Below are positions 33,801-44,400 of a stretch of 64,000 bases of DNA, in pieces. The stretch is from Dasyornis broadbenti (lineage: Eukaryota; Chordata; Aves; Passeriformes; Dasyornithidae), in NCBI GenBank assembly GCA_013397935.1, contig VZRN01005628.1, forward strand, positions 62,001 through 126,000. Direction: 5' to 3'. Numbering within the stretch: the first letter of the stretch is position 1; every line of letters starts with the position of its first letter. The notes under the pieces were generated by a model that was not told where the DNA came from, ran no database searches, and worked only from the letters and a program-made list of their open reading frames with translations. The translations under genes were made by a program, and so were the position numbers.

Positions 33801-35218
33801 GGCTCTGTATGGGGAAGTCAAGGGATGAGCTGTCTAAAGCTGAGGCTAAAGATGAAGATAAGAAGGAGAGGTGCAGATTTGCTAAGAAATGTCGCTACAC
33901 TAGACTGAAAACTGAGGACACGCTTTTGACCACAGTCCTACTCATGTCTCATAGCCTTGTACTGCTAAGGCAGAGTGAAGGGGCCCCACACCCTGTCAAA
34001 TGGTTGAATTGGAAATAAGAGAAATGGTTGCAAGAGTAAAATCAGTAACTTACACTAGCTGGTTTCTGATTTTGTACCATCTAACTTACATTTTTGTTAT
34101 TAAATCAAAATAATTTGTACTTTTCCTGAATACAACTGCAACACAGTCAATCAGATCTATGTTTTGTACTATTTTTCCTTCTCCAGAAGTTTCCAGCCAG
34201 TCAACAAAGTTTCATATTTAATTCCAATTTAATCTCTCTGGGCAGATTTTTCATACACATTCAAGTCAAAGAAATGAAAATAACCAAGTTTCCTTTTGCC
34301 CTATAGAGAAAGCAAGCATGGGAGGGATTTTACTTTCTTTTATCAGGAACTAGTTTTGAAAATTGAAGAACTTAAATGATAAAAGAGAAATAACTTTTAA
34401 GGAGTTAAGTGGCAAGTAGGAGAAAATTATTTGAACCTCTGGGAATATGTGCTACGAAAAACAGAAGAATAATCTTAACACAGTAACTAAAATAGATCCT
34501 ACACACCAGAGGTGAGGACCACAGAACTGTTCTGAGAATCTGGCCCAAGGCATACAGTGATGTCTTAGAAAACCTTTGATTCTCTGATATCAGAATGGCC
34601 TAATTTAAGGATTTTTCTCAGACCAATCAAAATGTCATATTTACCAACTAATCACCTGCTGTAGCCAAACTAAATGTAACATAACCTGTAATTGCAGCTT
34701 TGAAAGATTAATTTAGACACTGTGTGCACAGCCCAGGAATGAACTTGTGCTGTAACAGGTCATTTGTGGTTTGGGAAGGTTCATCTAGAGGTCACTGAAT
34801 ACAGGTAACATGAATAATTTACATTTTTTATAGGTAGAGGGAGAAATAGCTTATGCTATATTTAAACCCAATGCTAAACAAAGGGGTCTTTGAAAATTAG
34901 ATGGGATTTATTACAAGTGGGACTAATTTTAAAGCTAAATTACTCTCCACATACAAGGCATAAATTTGCTTGAATTCCTAAAGGCACTTTCAGTCTCTGC
35001 TACCTAATTCTAAGCCAGTTATCTTTCATAGTTACAATTCAGCTAATCAGATTTGCTATGACTCCACTTGTAAATATTTCCTGAAAAAAATTAGTGATAG
35101 ATACAGAACAAACAGAATCAGCTGCACCAGGGAAATGCTAGTTCTCTGCTAATATAATTTAAAAATAATTTATAACTTATTTGGTTTTGTTAAGGCTAAA
35201 GGCCCCAAAATCTCTCTC

Positions 35219-35290
35219 AAATACTCAAGTGCAGCTCCCATTGACTTCACTGGGAACGGTGCCTGTTCATCTGAAGTCAGAGCTGAGCCA
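35219..35290. repeat. Possible ancient amniote dispersed repeat
   Basis: 'gcagctcccattgacttcactgggaac' (about 35232-35258) followed by 'ctgaagtcagagctgagcc' resembles the 'cccattgacttcaatggga' repeats common in bird, crocodilian and turtle genomes. I cannot name the family from memory with confidence. Confidence 0.35.
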
Positions 35291-37112
35291 TACGTATTTG
35301 TGGCAGATAAAGTAACCCAAACCTAGAAGTGGAACAAAAAAAAAGAAGTGATCAATTACATGAGAAAAATAATTTTAAGAACTTAAAATGTTAGGTAAAA
35401 CTATGCTTCCTTGCATAAGAAACCAGAGATAATGAAACTGAAGTGAAACCACTATTGTTTTTCCTTGAACAGAACAAATATTCCTTGTCATTCATAACTC
35501 CTTTAAAATAATATGTACACCAGGATTTAGATCCAGAAGGATTTCTTTCCTCATCATCCACATATCTTCAGAAGATAATAACACTCCAATCCTCTGTTTT
35601 AGTGTGCTGGGAGCTACATATTCCAGTGGCTTGCTGCTTTTATGAGAGTCTCTTTCAAAATCTGGGGAGAGGAGAGGGCATGGTAATTCAGAGTAACTGG
35701 TAAGGAGAATATATAAAGACCATAGTTGGTTACATACTGTTATGGCATTGGAGATGATAATTCACTGATTCTACTTAGCTGCAGGAGATGAAAATAGCGA
35801 TACCAACCTATGTAAATCCATAAGCAAAAAGTCAGCTTGCCTGCTGTCACTGAGGTTTAATGTCAAACACTGAGGCAAATACTAGGGAAATCTATGGAAT
35901 TGTTACTCCAGTAGAGGAAAAAGTAGATTTAGCAGGATTCACCGAGTCCAAGTTATCAAAGTGAATATACTGCAGCCCAGGTAATCATAACATGATTGCA
36001 AATAGTCCAGGGACATATTTTTTCCTTTCCAGCAATTATACTGAATTAACGAGGTCTATCCTTTCAGTGTCTCTGTAAAACTTCATGAAGTGCCTAATAA
36101 AAATAGGACCTGCTCCGGGTCTTTAGCATCTATGGAAATCTTCTGTATCATAATAACAAGCAGAAATTGAAATTGCTTCCATCTTTGGCTTGATTAGTCA
36201 AGTACTTTGTCAAACCACAGATGCTCTTCTTTCACCTGTTCTTCACTTTGGCACTTCTTTCAGTGGCTGTGTCAGTGATACTGCTTTGAGACTGACAGCT
36301 GTGAAAAACTGCTTATGTTTCTAGCATCTCTTCCTCTTTGTAAATTTTACAGTGTAAATCTTCAGGAAGTTTGTCAGTCTTAACTGAACAAGTGTTTTAT
36401 AGCATAGCTTCACATGCCAGACCTGGATTTTTTTCTCTGGAGACAAATACCAACCTATTTTATTCTTACCCCACTCTTGTCTTTTTCTGTGAAAAATAGT
36501 GAGGGTACAAGAGATTTAAATTACTGTGGAAAGTGGCCTAGCATTTCTGTGTAAACACATTTAAAAAGCTGTGATTAGCAGTTCTGATTAAGGATCTCAA
36601 CACTTTTTTTTCCTGTTTATAAAGCAATGTATGTGTGCTTAATACTGTAATTAAACAAAAGGCAAGGACATTGCCCAAAAAATCTTACAGTCAGGGTTCT
36701 GAGCCTGCAACTGTGTCCTTGTGAACGCACTGATAAAAGGACAGGTAGTAGTCAGAAATAAAAGGAAAGCACATCATATGGAAAGCATTGTCTCTGTGGA
36801 TTGCAAGGCATGTTTCATAAAGGAGATAACTGAGAACGACCCTTCTCAATGACTCTTGAGCTTTGGTGGTGATCACCACATGGCAAAGCTTCAAGGGGTA
36901 CATGAGACAGAACTGGTTGCGTTCTCCAACCAAATGCCAACATTGAAGTGTTATTTCTTTGCATTTTGCTGAGAAATGGCACATCATTGTTTCTCCTTTG
37001 CTTGGCCCCTCTCTTTTCAGTGCAGCCTTTTGCACTAGAAAACAAAAAAAGGGGGGAAAAAAGCAAGAAAGAAAAGAAAAACAAAGTCCTGTAAGCATTA
37101 GAGTGTTCACTT

Positions 37113-37212
37113 CATAGATTCATACAATAGCCAGGTTGGGAGGGACTTTAAAAATCATCTAGTTCCAATGCCCCTGCCATGGACAGGACATCTTTCACCA
37201 GGCAACTTGATT
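37113..37212 (-). mobile_element. Short CR1 3' tail (minus strand)
   Basis: 'catagattcatacaatagccaggttgggagggactttaaaaatcatctagttcc' (about 37115-37168) is the CR1 end region reversed, followed by 'cctgccatggacaggacatctttcacc' near 37172-37198, which matches the 'gggcagggacaccttcca' type. Only about 100 bases remain. Confidence 0.88.
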
Positions 37213-38479
37213 AACCCATATGCAGAAAATAAGGCTCTGTTTTTCCATATTTCTCTCTATTGAAAGTAAAATCTAACATTTTTTAAATTCAGTAGTGAAT
37301 TAGCTACACATGGAATTACATGATCCACATGATCTTGGTAATTGTGCTTTTTTATAGGAAAATTGCAGACAGTCGAGCTTTTAATACTTTTTAGACATAA
37401 GAACTCCAAAATCAAACATATTTTTAGTTTAGAATTATGGTAGCTTTTCACAGCTTCTTACAAAGGAACAAAATGCCTTTCATATGAGAGTTGCAGTGGA
37501 TGGTGGCTGACAGAAAGGCGAGAGGACAGATTCACTAATAGTTACCACATTTATATGATTTATAAGAGATGAATGAAAAACCTCCATGAAAGTGTAAGTC
37601 GTGCCCATTTTCTGCTGCGGTTAAACTGGTTACTGAATCCTAAACCCAGCTGGATTAATTTTGGAACATGCAAAAGACCTTTGGACAAACAGATATCTGA
37701 GAAAACTTGAGCCATCCTTCAAGGAACAGGTCTTTGAACATGCCACATGAGAGTTGTAAAACATATTGTCAAGCAGAAAAGAAACAAATTATTGCCGAAT
37801 TAATATTGTGTCTTCTTACCTCTCCAAGCCTGACAAAGACCATGGAAGGGTCCCCATGTGGGATTGACTGCACACCATGAAGAAATAATTAAGTGAGGAG
37901 GGAATGTTTTAGATCCAGGTAGAAAGAAGATTTTATTTATTGTTTTAATGTCTCCTGCAACAGAAAATTAAAGGCACTCAAAATGTGAAATCACAAAATG
38001 TAAAATATTAAATGACATTTTATTTTTAATAATAGCCTTTATTTCTGCCAACAGCATATTTTGCAAGCAAAATGCCAACCTGTCTCAGTCTTTCAGGATA
38101 TATTACAGATCCCTTAACAACCTCCTTCAGCAGGAAGGAGAAAAGTTGACTGAACTAATCAGAAATACTCATTGTTGTAATTCAAATCTGATGCTAGTCC
38201 TTTCCAGGTGAAATGATGCAAGACCAGAAATGGGAAGGAAAATAACCAGAATATCAAAGAAAGTCAATGAACTGGCAAAGCAATGAAAATAACTGCAGAA
38301 AATATTCTGTAAAAATAGTGACAAAAGAAATATTCTAAACCCTGGTGTGCTACCTAAAGTCAGCGATGACCAGGAGGAAAGAGAGTGTGCTCTGGTCATC
38401 TACAAATAACTGAAGACTAGAAAACCATCAAGAAAGATGTGCTGGTTATGGTGACACAGCAGCATGGCAGTAGATGGAT
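37213..38479. other. Unique non-coding sequence, no gene recognised
   Basis: About 1.27 kb, AT-rich. Nothing recognised beyond short chance frames. Confidence 0.55.
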
Positions 38480-38700
38480 TAAAACTGACTGAAGGAACAT
38501 TTAGCAAAATTTCCTAACAATGTGCTCTTTTATAGTGTAGAAATATCTTCCAAGAGAAGTGGTGGAAATCCATTGTTTGAGTCATATGCAGTTGAGCTTG
38601 GACAAGACAGTGGAGAATGCACTCTGAGGAACAATGCTGCACTGGCAGGGATTTGAGCAATGGGCTAAATGATTTTACAAGGCTTTTCCAGCACTTTTTG
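38480..38700 (+). mobile_element. Old, diverged CR1 3' fragment (plus strand)
   Basis: Block order is that of an old CR1 3' region: 'gaaggaacatttagcaaaatttcctaac' near 38491-38518, 'tcttccaagagaagtggtggaaatccatt' near 38547-38575 (from 'aatcccaagagaggtagtggaatctccatc'), 'gagcttggacaagacagtggagaatgcactctgag' near 38593-38627 (from 'ggcgtctggacaagaccctggagaatatggtctgag'), and 'gggctaaatgattttacaaggcttttccagc' near 38661-38691 (from 'ggactagatgacctccaaggtcccttccaac'). Heavy divergence suggests an insertion well before the songbird radiation. Confidence 0.65.
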
Positions 38701-39789
38701 ATGTTGTTTTTGGCAAGAGTGTTACAAAGACAAAACAGAAGAAGCTATTCATGGACATATCTCTTTGCAAAATCTCCTTGCAAAATCCCCTAGCATTTTT
38801 TTTCTGCATTAATACTGTTGGTTTTAGCATCATTTTGATATGCCCCGGTTAAAATTTTGCTTTCTCGTCTCAAGAGTATCTTTCTGATTTGAAATACAAC
38901 ATGTATTCTAAGTGGAAAATTACTTGTCAATATGTTATAAAAAACCTGCTACCAAAAACCAAGACCAAGGAAGATTTTTAACATAAATTCCTATGTCTAC
39001 AAATGAGTTATGGTAGCACTCCATCCCAAGACTTTTCAATAGCACATAAATAGAAAGTAAACTGCATCTTTCCTACAGGCTTCTGTTCATCATTTCAGAA
39101 AAGCAGTCTTGCTATAACCAAATCTCCATCAAAATTTGTTCAGGTATTCCTCAGATAGTTCTGTCAATAAGCTTCTAAAAAATTGAAAGAAACAGAAAGT
39201 TTAGTACAGACCTGTCAGTGGCTGCATCTTGTTTGGCCTCAGCCTGGGAAGAGGCAAGACTGCAGAGGCCACTGTTTCCCTATTTGTCTTGTCCTAATCC
39301 TGCACTCTCCTGTTACACTCCTTGGGAATCTGGCTTTTGTGAACTAACTGAGAGAACGGGTGGGAATTACCTGTAACTGGGATAATTTCTTCCCTGTGAG
39401 GACCGTGGAGAGCAGAGAGCTGGCCCACCCAGGACCTGGTCTGTGGTTTGGCCTCCACACACAGATTTCTTATGGCTCCCCTACGACTTCACTGAAACCA
39501 TTTCCTCCCCCTTCGTCCTCATCTCCTGCCCTGAAATAATTTATAAAAAACGAATTCCAGAAACATTATAATGTTGGCCCCAAAGGATTAATTCTCACGA
39601 TTTTAAAAGACCAAACACCCCATCACAATTATTTTCAAAAACCTTAAACATCTTCTGTCACAGAGATAGGTCAGATTTGTGTCCTACTTTCTCACTTAAT
39701 AGACCAGAGGGTGACGGTTTCTCATAAAGACAACATCTGCTGCACTGACCATGAGATGCCAGAGTTTTGGATCCTGAGAGGAGGAAGAA
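38701..39789. other. Unique non-coding sequence, no gene recognised
   Basis: About 1.1 kb. Contains a near-tandem pair of 'ttgcaaaatc' at about 38764-38788 and a GC-richer stretch at 39220-39540 that I cannot assign; it could be an unrecognised repeat or simply base composition. Confidence 0.5.
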
Positions 39790-40924
39790 ATGCCAAAAAT
39801 TAGTATTGCAAGCCTGGACCTCGGGAAAACGGACACTAGGGCCGACTTTAAAGTATTCAGTGGGATGTGGAGAGAAGAGGGGAGAATAAGTTGTTGATTT
39901 CCAAGTAGCACTTTCTCTAAGGTGAAGAATGGTCCATCTGCATGTGCAGGAGGAAGCCAAGCCAAAGTGGCAGGAGAGGTCCTATGGATGAACAAGGAGC
40001 TGCTGATAAAACTCAAACACGAAAAAGAAGGACTAAGGTGGAAATAAGGTCAGGTGACCTGGGAAGAATATAGAGACACTGTCTGACCTTGCTAGGATGG
40101 GTTTAGTAAAGTCACAACCCACCTGGACTGGAATTGGCAAGGAACGTGAATGGCAACAAGGACTCCCCCAGGTACTTCATCAGCAAAAGGAAGACCAGGG
40201 CAACTGTGGACTTACTGCTGAATGGGGCAGGAAGTGACGTGACAGGGGACATGAAGAAGGCTGAATTACAAACCAACAAGGTCAATATGCTTACCTCAGT
40301 CTCAACAGGTAAAATTTGCCCTCAGAAATTCCAGGCCCCTGAGACCTGACAGAAATTCTGGAGCAAGGAAGACTTACCTCTGGAGGAGGATCAGGTTAAG
40401 GAAACTTTAAACTACATGTATGTACGCAAGACCCTGGGACCAGATTGGATCCACCCCACGAATGCAGAGGGAACTGGTCCGTGTCACTGTGAGACCTCTG
40501 CCAACCATCTGTGAAAGGCTGTGGCAACTGGGGGAAGTTCCTGAGGACCGGGCAAAAGCACTTCAAAATGTCACCCTATTTTGAAGAAGAGCCAGGTGGA
40601 GCATCTGGGGTACTACAGGCTGGTCAGCCTCCCCTCGATTCCTGGGAAAGTGATGGGGCAAACAGTCCTGGAAACCATTTCTAAACATATGAAAGTCAAG
40701 AAGGTGACTGGGAGGAGTCAGAATGAATATAGACAGAGCTGGGACGCTCCAGCCTGGAGCAGAGAAGGCTCAGGGGAATTTTATCAATGTATGTAAATAA
40801 CTGATGGGAGGTTTAAAGAAGATGGAGCCAGAATCCTGTCGTGTCACTAAGCTCCCAGAAGAAGAGGCAATTGGAACAAATTGAAATACAGGAAACTAAA
40901 GAAAACACTTTTACACAGACAGTG
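39790..40924 (+). mobile_element. CR1 LINE with decayed reverse-transcriptase coding region
   Basis: Part of CR1 ORF2 in several broken frames, plus strand. The left end (about 39800-39860) matches the region between endonuclease and reverse transcriptase ('gcctggac...gccgactttaaa'). 'gtcctatggatgaacaaggagctg' follows near 39979-40002, then 'aggtacttcatcagcaaaaggaagaccagggc' near 40171-40202. The best-preserved piece (40605-40735) reads as a CR1 reverse-transcriptase segment with LVSLPSIPGKVMGQ, then LETISKHMK. At about 40737 this coding sequence jumps to the 3' region ('ccagcctggagcagagaaggctcagg', then 'cccagaagaagaggcaattggaacaaa'), so the rest of the transcriptase is deleted. Frameshifts and stops make it inactive. 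It continues at 41278 after an inserted LTR. Confidence 0.85.
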
Positions 40925-41277
40925 TGTAGTGGGTTGACCTTGGCTGGAGATCAGGTGCCCACCAATTCACTCCATCATTTCCCTCCTCAGCAGGACAGGG
41001 CTAAGAAAATCACATGAAAAAGAACTTGCCAGTCAAGTGAAAGGCAGTTTAATGGAGTAAAAGCAAAGGCCACACATGGAAGCAAAGACAAACAAAAGAT
41101 TCATTCTCTGCTTCCCATCAGCAGGCAATGTCTGATGGCCTTGATACTGTGGGAGCACTGCTCAGCAGTGCCCAAACACTGGCAGCTCCTCAAAACCTTT
41201 CTTGCTGCCAGGGCAAAGCCCAGCACTGTGGGGGCTGCTTTGAGAAAATTAACTCCATCTCAGCCAGAGCCAGCTCA
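40925..41277 (-). mobile_element. Endogenous retrovirus LTR inserted in the CR1 (minus strand)
   Basis: TGTAGTGGGTTGACC begins at 40925 and the block closes near 41277 after 'aactccatctcagccagagccagctca'. This is the reverse complement of a common passerine LTR layout that starts 'tgtgctggttttggctgggatagagtt' and ends 'ccagccaaggtcaacccactaca'. At about 353 bases it is shorter than the other two LTRs here and probably has an internal deletion. It interrupts a CR1 whose 3' region continues on both sides, so it is younger than that CR1. A clear target-site duplication was not found. Confidence 0.75.
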
Positions 41278-41450
41278 AGGGTGGTCAAACTTTGGTAGAG
41301 ATTGCCCAGAGAGGCTGTGGAATCTCCATCTCTGGAGTTACTCAAAACTCAGCTGGACATGTCCCTGAGAAACCTGGCCTGGCTGACCCTGCTCTGGGCA
41401 GGGAGTTGGACCAGGTCATCTCCTGATGTGTGTTCCTGCCTCAACTGTGT
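41278..41450 (+). mobile_element. CR1 LINE 3' end, continuation after the LTR
   Basis: Resumes the CR1 3' region: 'agattgcccagagaggctgtggaatctccatctctggag' near 41299-41337, 'actcagctggacatgtccctgagaaacctgg' near 41347-41377, 'accctgctctgggcagggagttggaccaggtcatctcctgatg' near 41386-41428. The usual terminal 8-base repeats are not preserved. Together with 39790-40924 it forms one element split by the LTR. Confidence 0.88.
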
Positions 41451-44400
41451 TTGTGTCTTAGATAGGAAATCCTATTGAGAAATGGTGAATAGATAATCAA
41501 GCAGAGTACAATGTTAGCGCATACTTCAGCAAAAAAGAAGCAATAGCTGGAGAGTATGGTAAAACATTTCCTCCCTGCTAAAGAAGAAAAGTATTTGCTA
41601 AATGTTTTTCTTTTAATAGAAAACCTCTATAGAATGCAACAGAGGAACTGTTGACTCTATCAAAATGCTTGATTGGTAGAGAAAATACAAAAAGCTGAGT
41701 CAGGTTCTGCTCCACTTCCATATTTTTCGTGCTCTTAACAGCTTTGGGATAAAATTCATTTAGATTAAACTTTCATGAGAGAAGTCTAAATAATTAGCTG
41801 AGCCACAATATCCAAAAATCTCATGCAAAGTTTGGTTTCAGATACAGTTTTTTCTAGCTGAAGTCAATGCCTTGACCCATGGCTCAGATTAAGCAATTTT
41901 TCCATCCTTTAAACAGTATTCTTTAGCTATTCAGCGAAGAGGAAATCTCAGTTTTAAAACTTCAGCCATCTTTTAATTTGAATGTTTGTAGATACTGAAT
42001 TACCTTTGGCAACAGTTTTTTTTGCAAATGAAGAAAGTGAGACTTTCATGGCTAAATTTCATAAAGTTTTGAGTTTTTCCTAGTATTAATTATAGCTGTT
42101 ATATCAACCCCAAATTTTTTGTCTGTTATTTAATTTTTAAATCAAAGACATTTTCATCAAACACTCAAGGTCACAGGAAATCCAAGCTAACTTTGTTCTA
42201 CACTTTGGTTTCTGTTCTTTCTGCACATTAGGTCTCTGAAAATAAAAACATAGTATGGCAAGCTAAGCACATTTTAAAGCTTGCCTTAACCTTTCGGACA
42301 AAGAACTGTCATGCAGCACAACAAAGTTGTATAACTTACAGTTTGCAGGAGAAGAAAATATTAGGGCTTACCATTCTGAGATTTCTTTGACATATTCAGA
42401 AATCGACATGTTTTTCGAAAACAGTATTCCTTTGTCTGTAGTTTTGAAAACCACGTTCACAGATTGGTATGTATTTTGGAAGTACTCGAAACCCAGGTGA
42501 AATGAAACAATGGAAAAAAAAAAAAATCATCTCCTGGCATGGCTCTCTTGAAGTCAAAGAAGACATGGCATTTTCCACCTGTTGAGGGTATGACCCAATA
42601 TTAACAAATACAAACTATGAAAATGCTAATCCTCAGATACAAATAGGTTTAGATGAGAATATGATTCTGTCAGAAATATGGCAATATAAATATACATCCA
42701 TATTAAAGTACAAAATGCTAGAAGAAAAGACATTTATTGAGACAATGGAGAAGGAAATAGGAAAATCTCAGAACATAAACACAGCTAAAAAGACAACTTC
42801 ATAATATAATGGTGAGATTTATTTTTCCTACTAATTCATCCTCCAGTTCCTGTCTGACTTAATTTTTCCTAGTGGAGAGCTTTTCCTTCATGACTGCTTT
42901 CTTTTGGAACTGGTTTGAAGTTCACTAATTTGAAAAACAAACTCTAACTTGACAATTCATAAATATTCCCTCAGAGTTATTTCTAGTTCAATATGTGCTG
43001 AACTTTACAATGTTTATCAGATGTTTAAATTGATAAAAAAAGCAGTGATTAAAGCCATGATGGCATCACACACACGATGAATGTGCTCTCTGAATAAATA
43101 AACATACTATGCATTCACCTAAATGCATATGGATGTGTATATAGGTTACTTTATATAGTATTCCATGTGCAGTTAAGAACGCAGTGTTCAGCATAACCTA
43201 TTTCTGAGGCTGTCAATCAACAGCCACCAGTTTAAACGCAGTGCACTCAAACTCTGTGGAATGATATTTAAAAGAAACCATTCCCTCCGACAGTCTGGCT
43301 GTTCTTTGTGTCACTGCCACAAACCTGAAACGTGCCGTATTTGAAGCACGAGAAAGAGGAAGGAAAAACCCCCTCCAAACACTTTGATTTACAGCAAGGA
43401 AATAGACTGTCGTGTTGGAGTCTCTGATAGCTCCATGCAAGGCACACGGTTGGGGTTATGAAGAGGCACATTTGTTTATGGCACAAGCCCAAGCCACGAA
43501 AAGGGAGGGTCTAGAACAGATCCCAGTATTTCATGACTGGCTCTGTCTTGTGCACACTTTTCCACTACATAGAACCTTAAATAATACACTTTAAAATCAC
43601 GAGACAAGAAATATTGAAGAGGAAAGCGTAATGCTTTGACACACCAATGAATTAGCTGCTTATCTGCACAATGGCTGCACCACTTCCAGCAAGGAATGTA
43701 AATTCGAGCCAGACAGCAGCAGAATGCTACGGCTTGACAAGGTGGTATAGCTACAGATGAAAATGCTGAGGAGGTTCAAAGCCACCTGAGGAAGGGTTTC
43801 TTAGCAACAGACCAGATCATGAACCAAAGGAAGAGAATGTGTTATAGTTATTTTTAATGTTACAGACCCAACTGAGATATTAAGGCCTTTAAAACCTGCA
43901 TTTTTGCTATGTAACCAGCTTAAATGAAATGCTGGTGCTTCATTACATTTACAGATTTAACTCTGTCTGTCTTGTAATCATCCCCAGCATGCATATGTGT
44001 AAGCAAGAAAAAGCCTCAAGAATAACAAATGTGCTACAAATAAATCATTTCACTCTATTGATTACTCTTTGCAGAAGAAGCTGTAGGGGGGAGAATTCAA
44101 ATCACTGGCAATTATACAAGTCCAAATAAAACCTGATTCATAAGGGAGAAATCTCTTAGCAACTCACTCGGAGAAAAACCCTGAATTGTACTTGTTCAGC
44201 TTGTAATGCCGTGAGACAAAGGGGCAAGGGGCAATTCATTTCATTGGTGACAACCCAAAAACTGGACAGTTCTGCAATAACTTTTCTAGCATTGGGAAAT
44301 TAGTGCAACCTGCCAATGGGGTGGGGATATTGAATTAATCTGGTTCTGAAATATTCAGGGATGTTTGTGTTATCCGTTCCACTAGTTAATCTTAGGGGGT

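Larger units (their letters stand above)
32357..37112. other. Mostly unique sequence, no gene recognised
   Basis: About 4.8 kb, AT-rich. A runs lie at about 32767-32783 and 33049-33060; a purine-only patch lies near 33668-33690. It holds the short duplication at 33336-33403, a CR1 scrap at 33764-33800 and a possible ancient repeat at 35219-35290 (listed separately). A minus-strand frame of 139 codons (36691-37110) begins in a T-rich stretch and matches no protein I know. Confidence 0.5.

Noticed and set aside
36691..37110. 139-codon minus-strand frame with a hydrophobic N-terminus resembling a signal peptide
   Set aside because: The hydrophobic part comes from an A-rich tract at about 37040-37085 read in reverse. 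No family match, and it abuts a CR1 tail.
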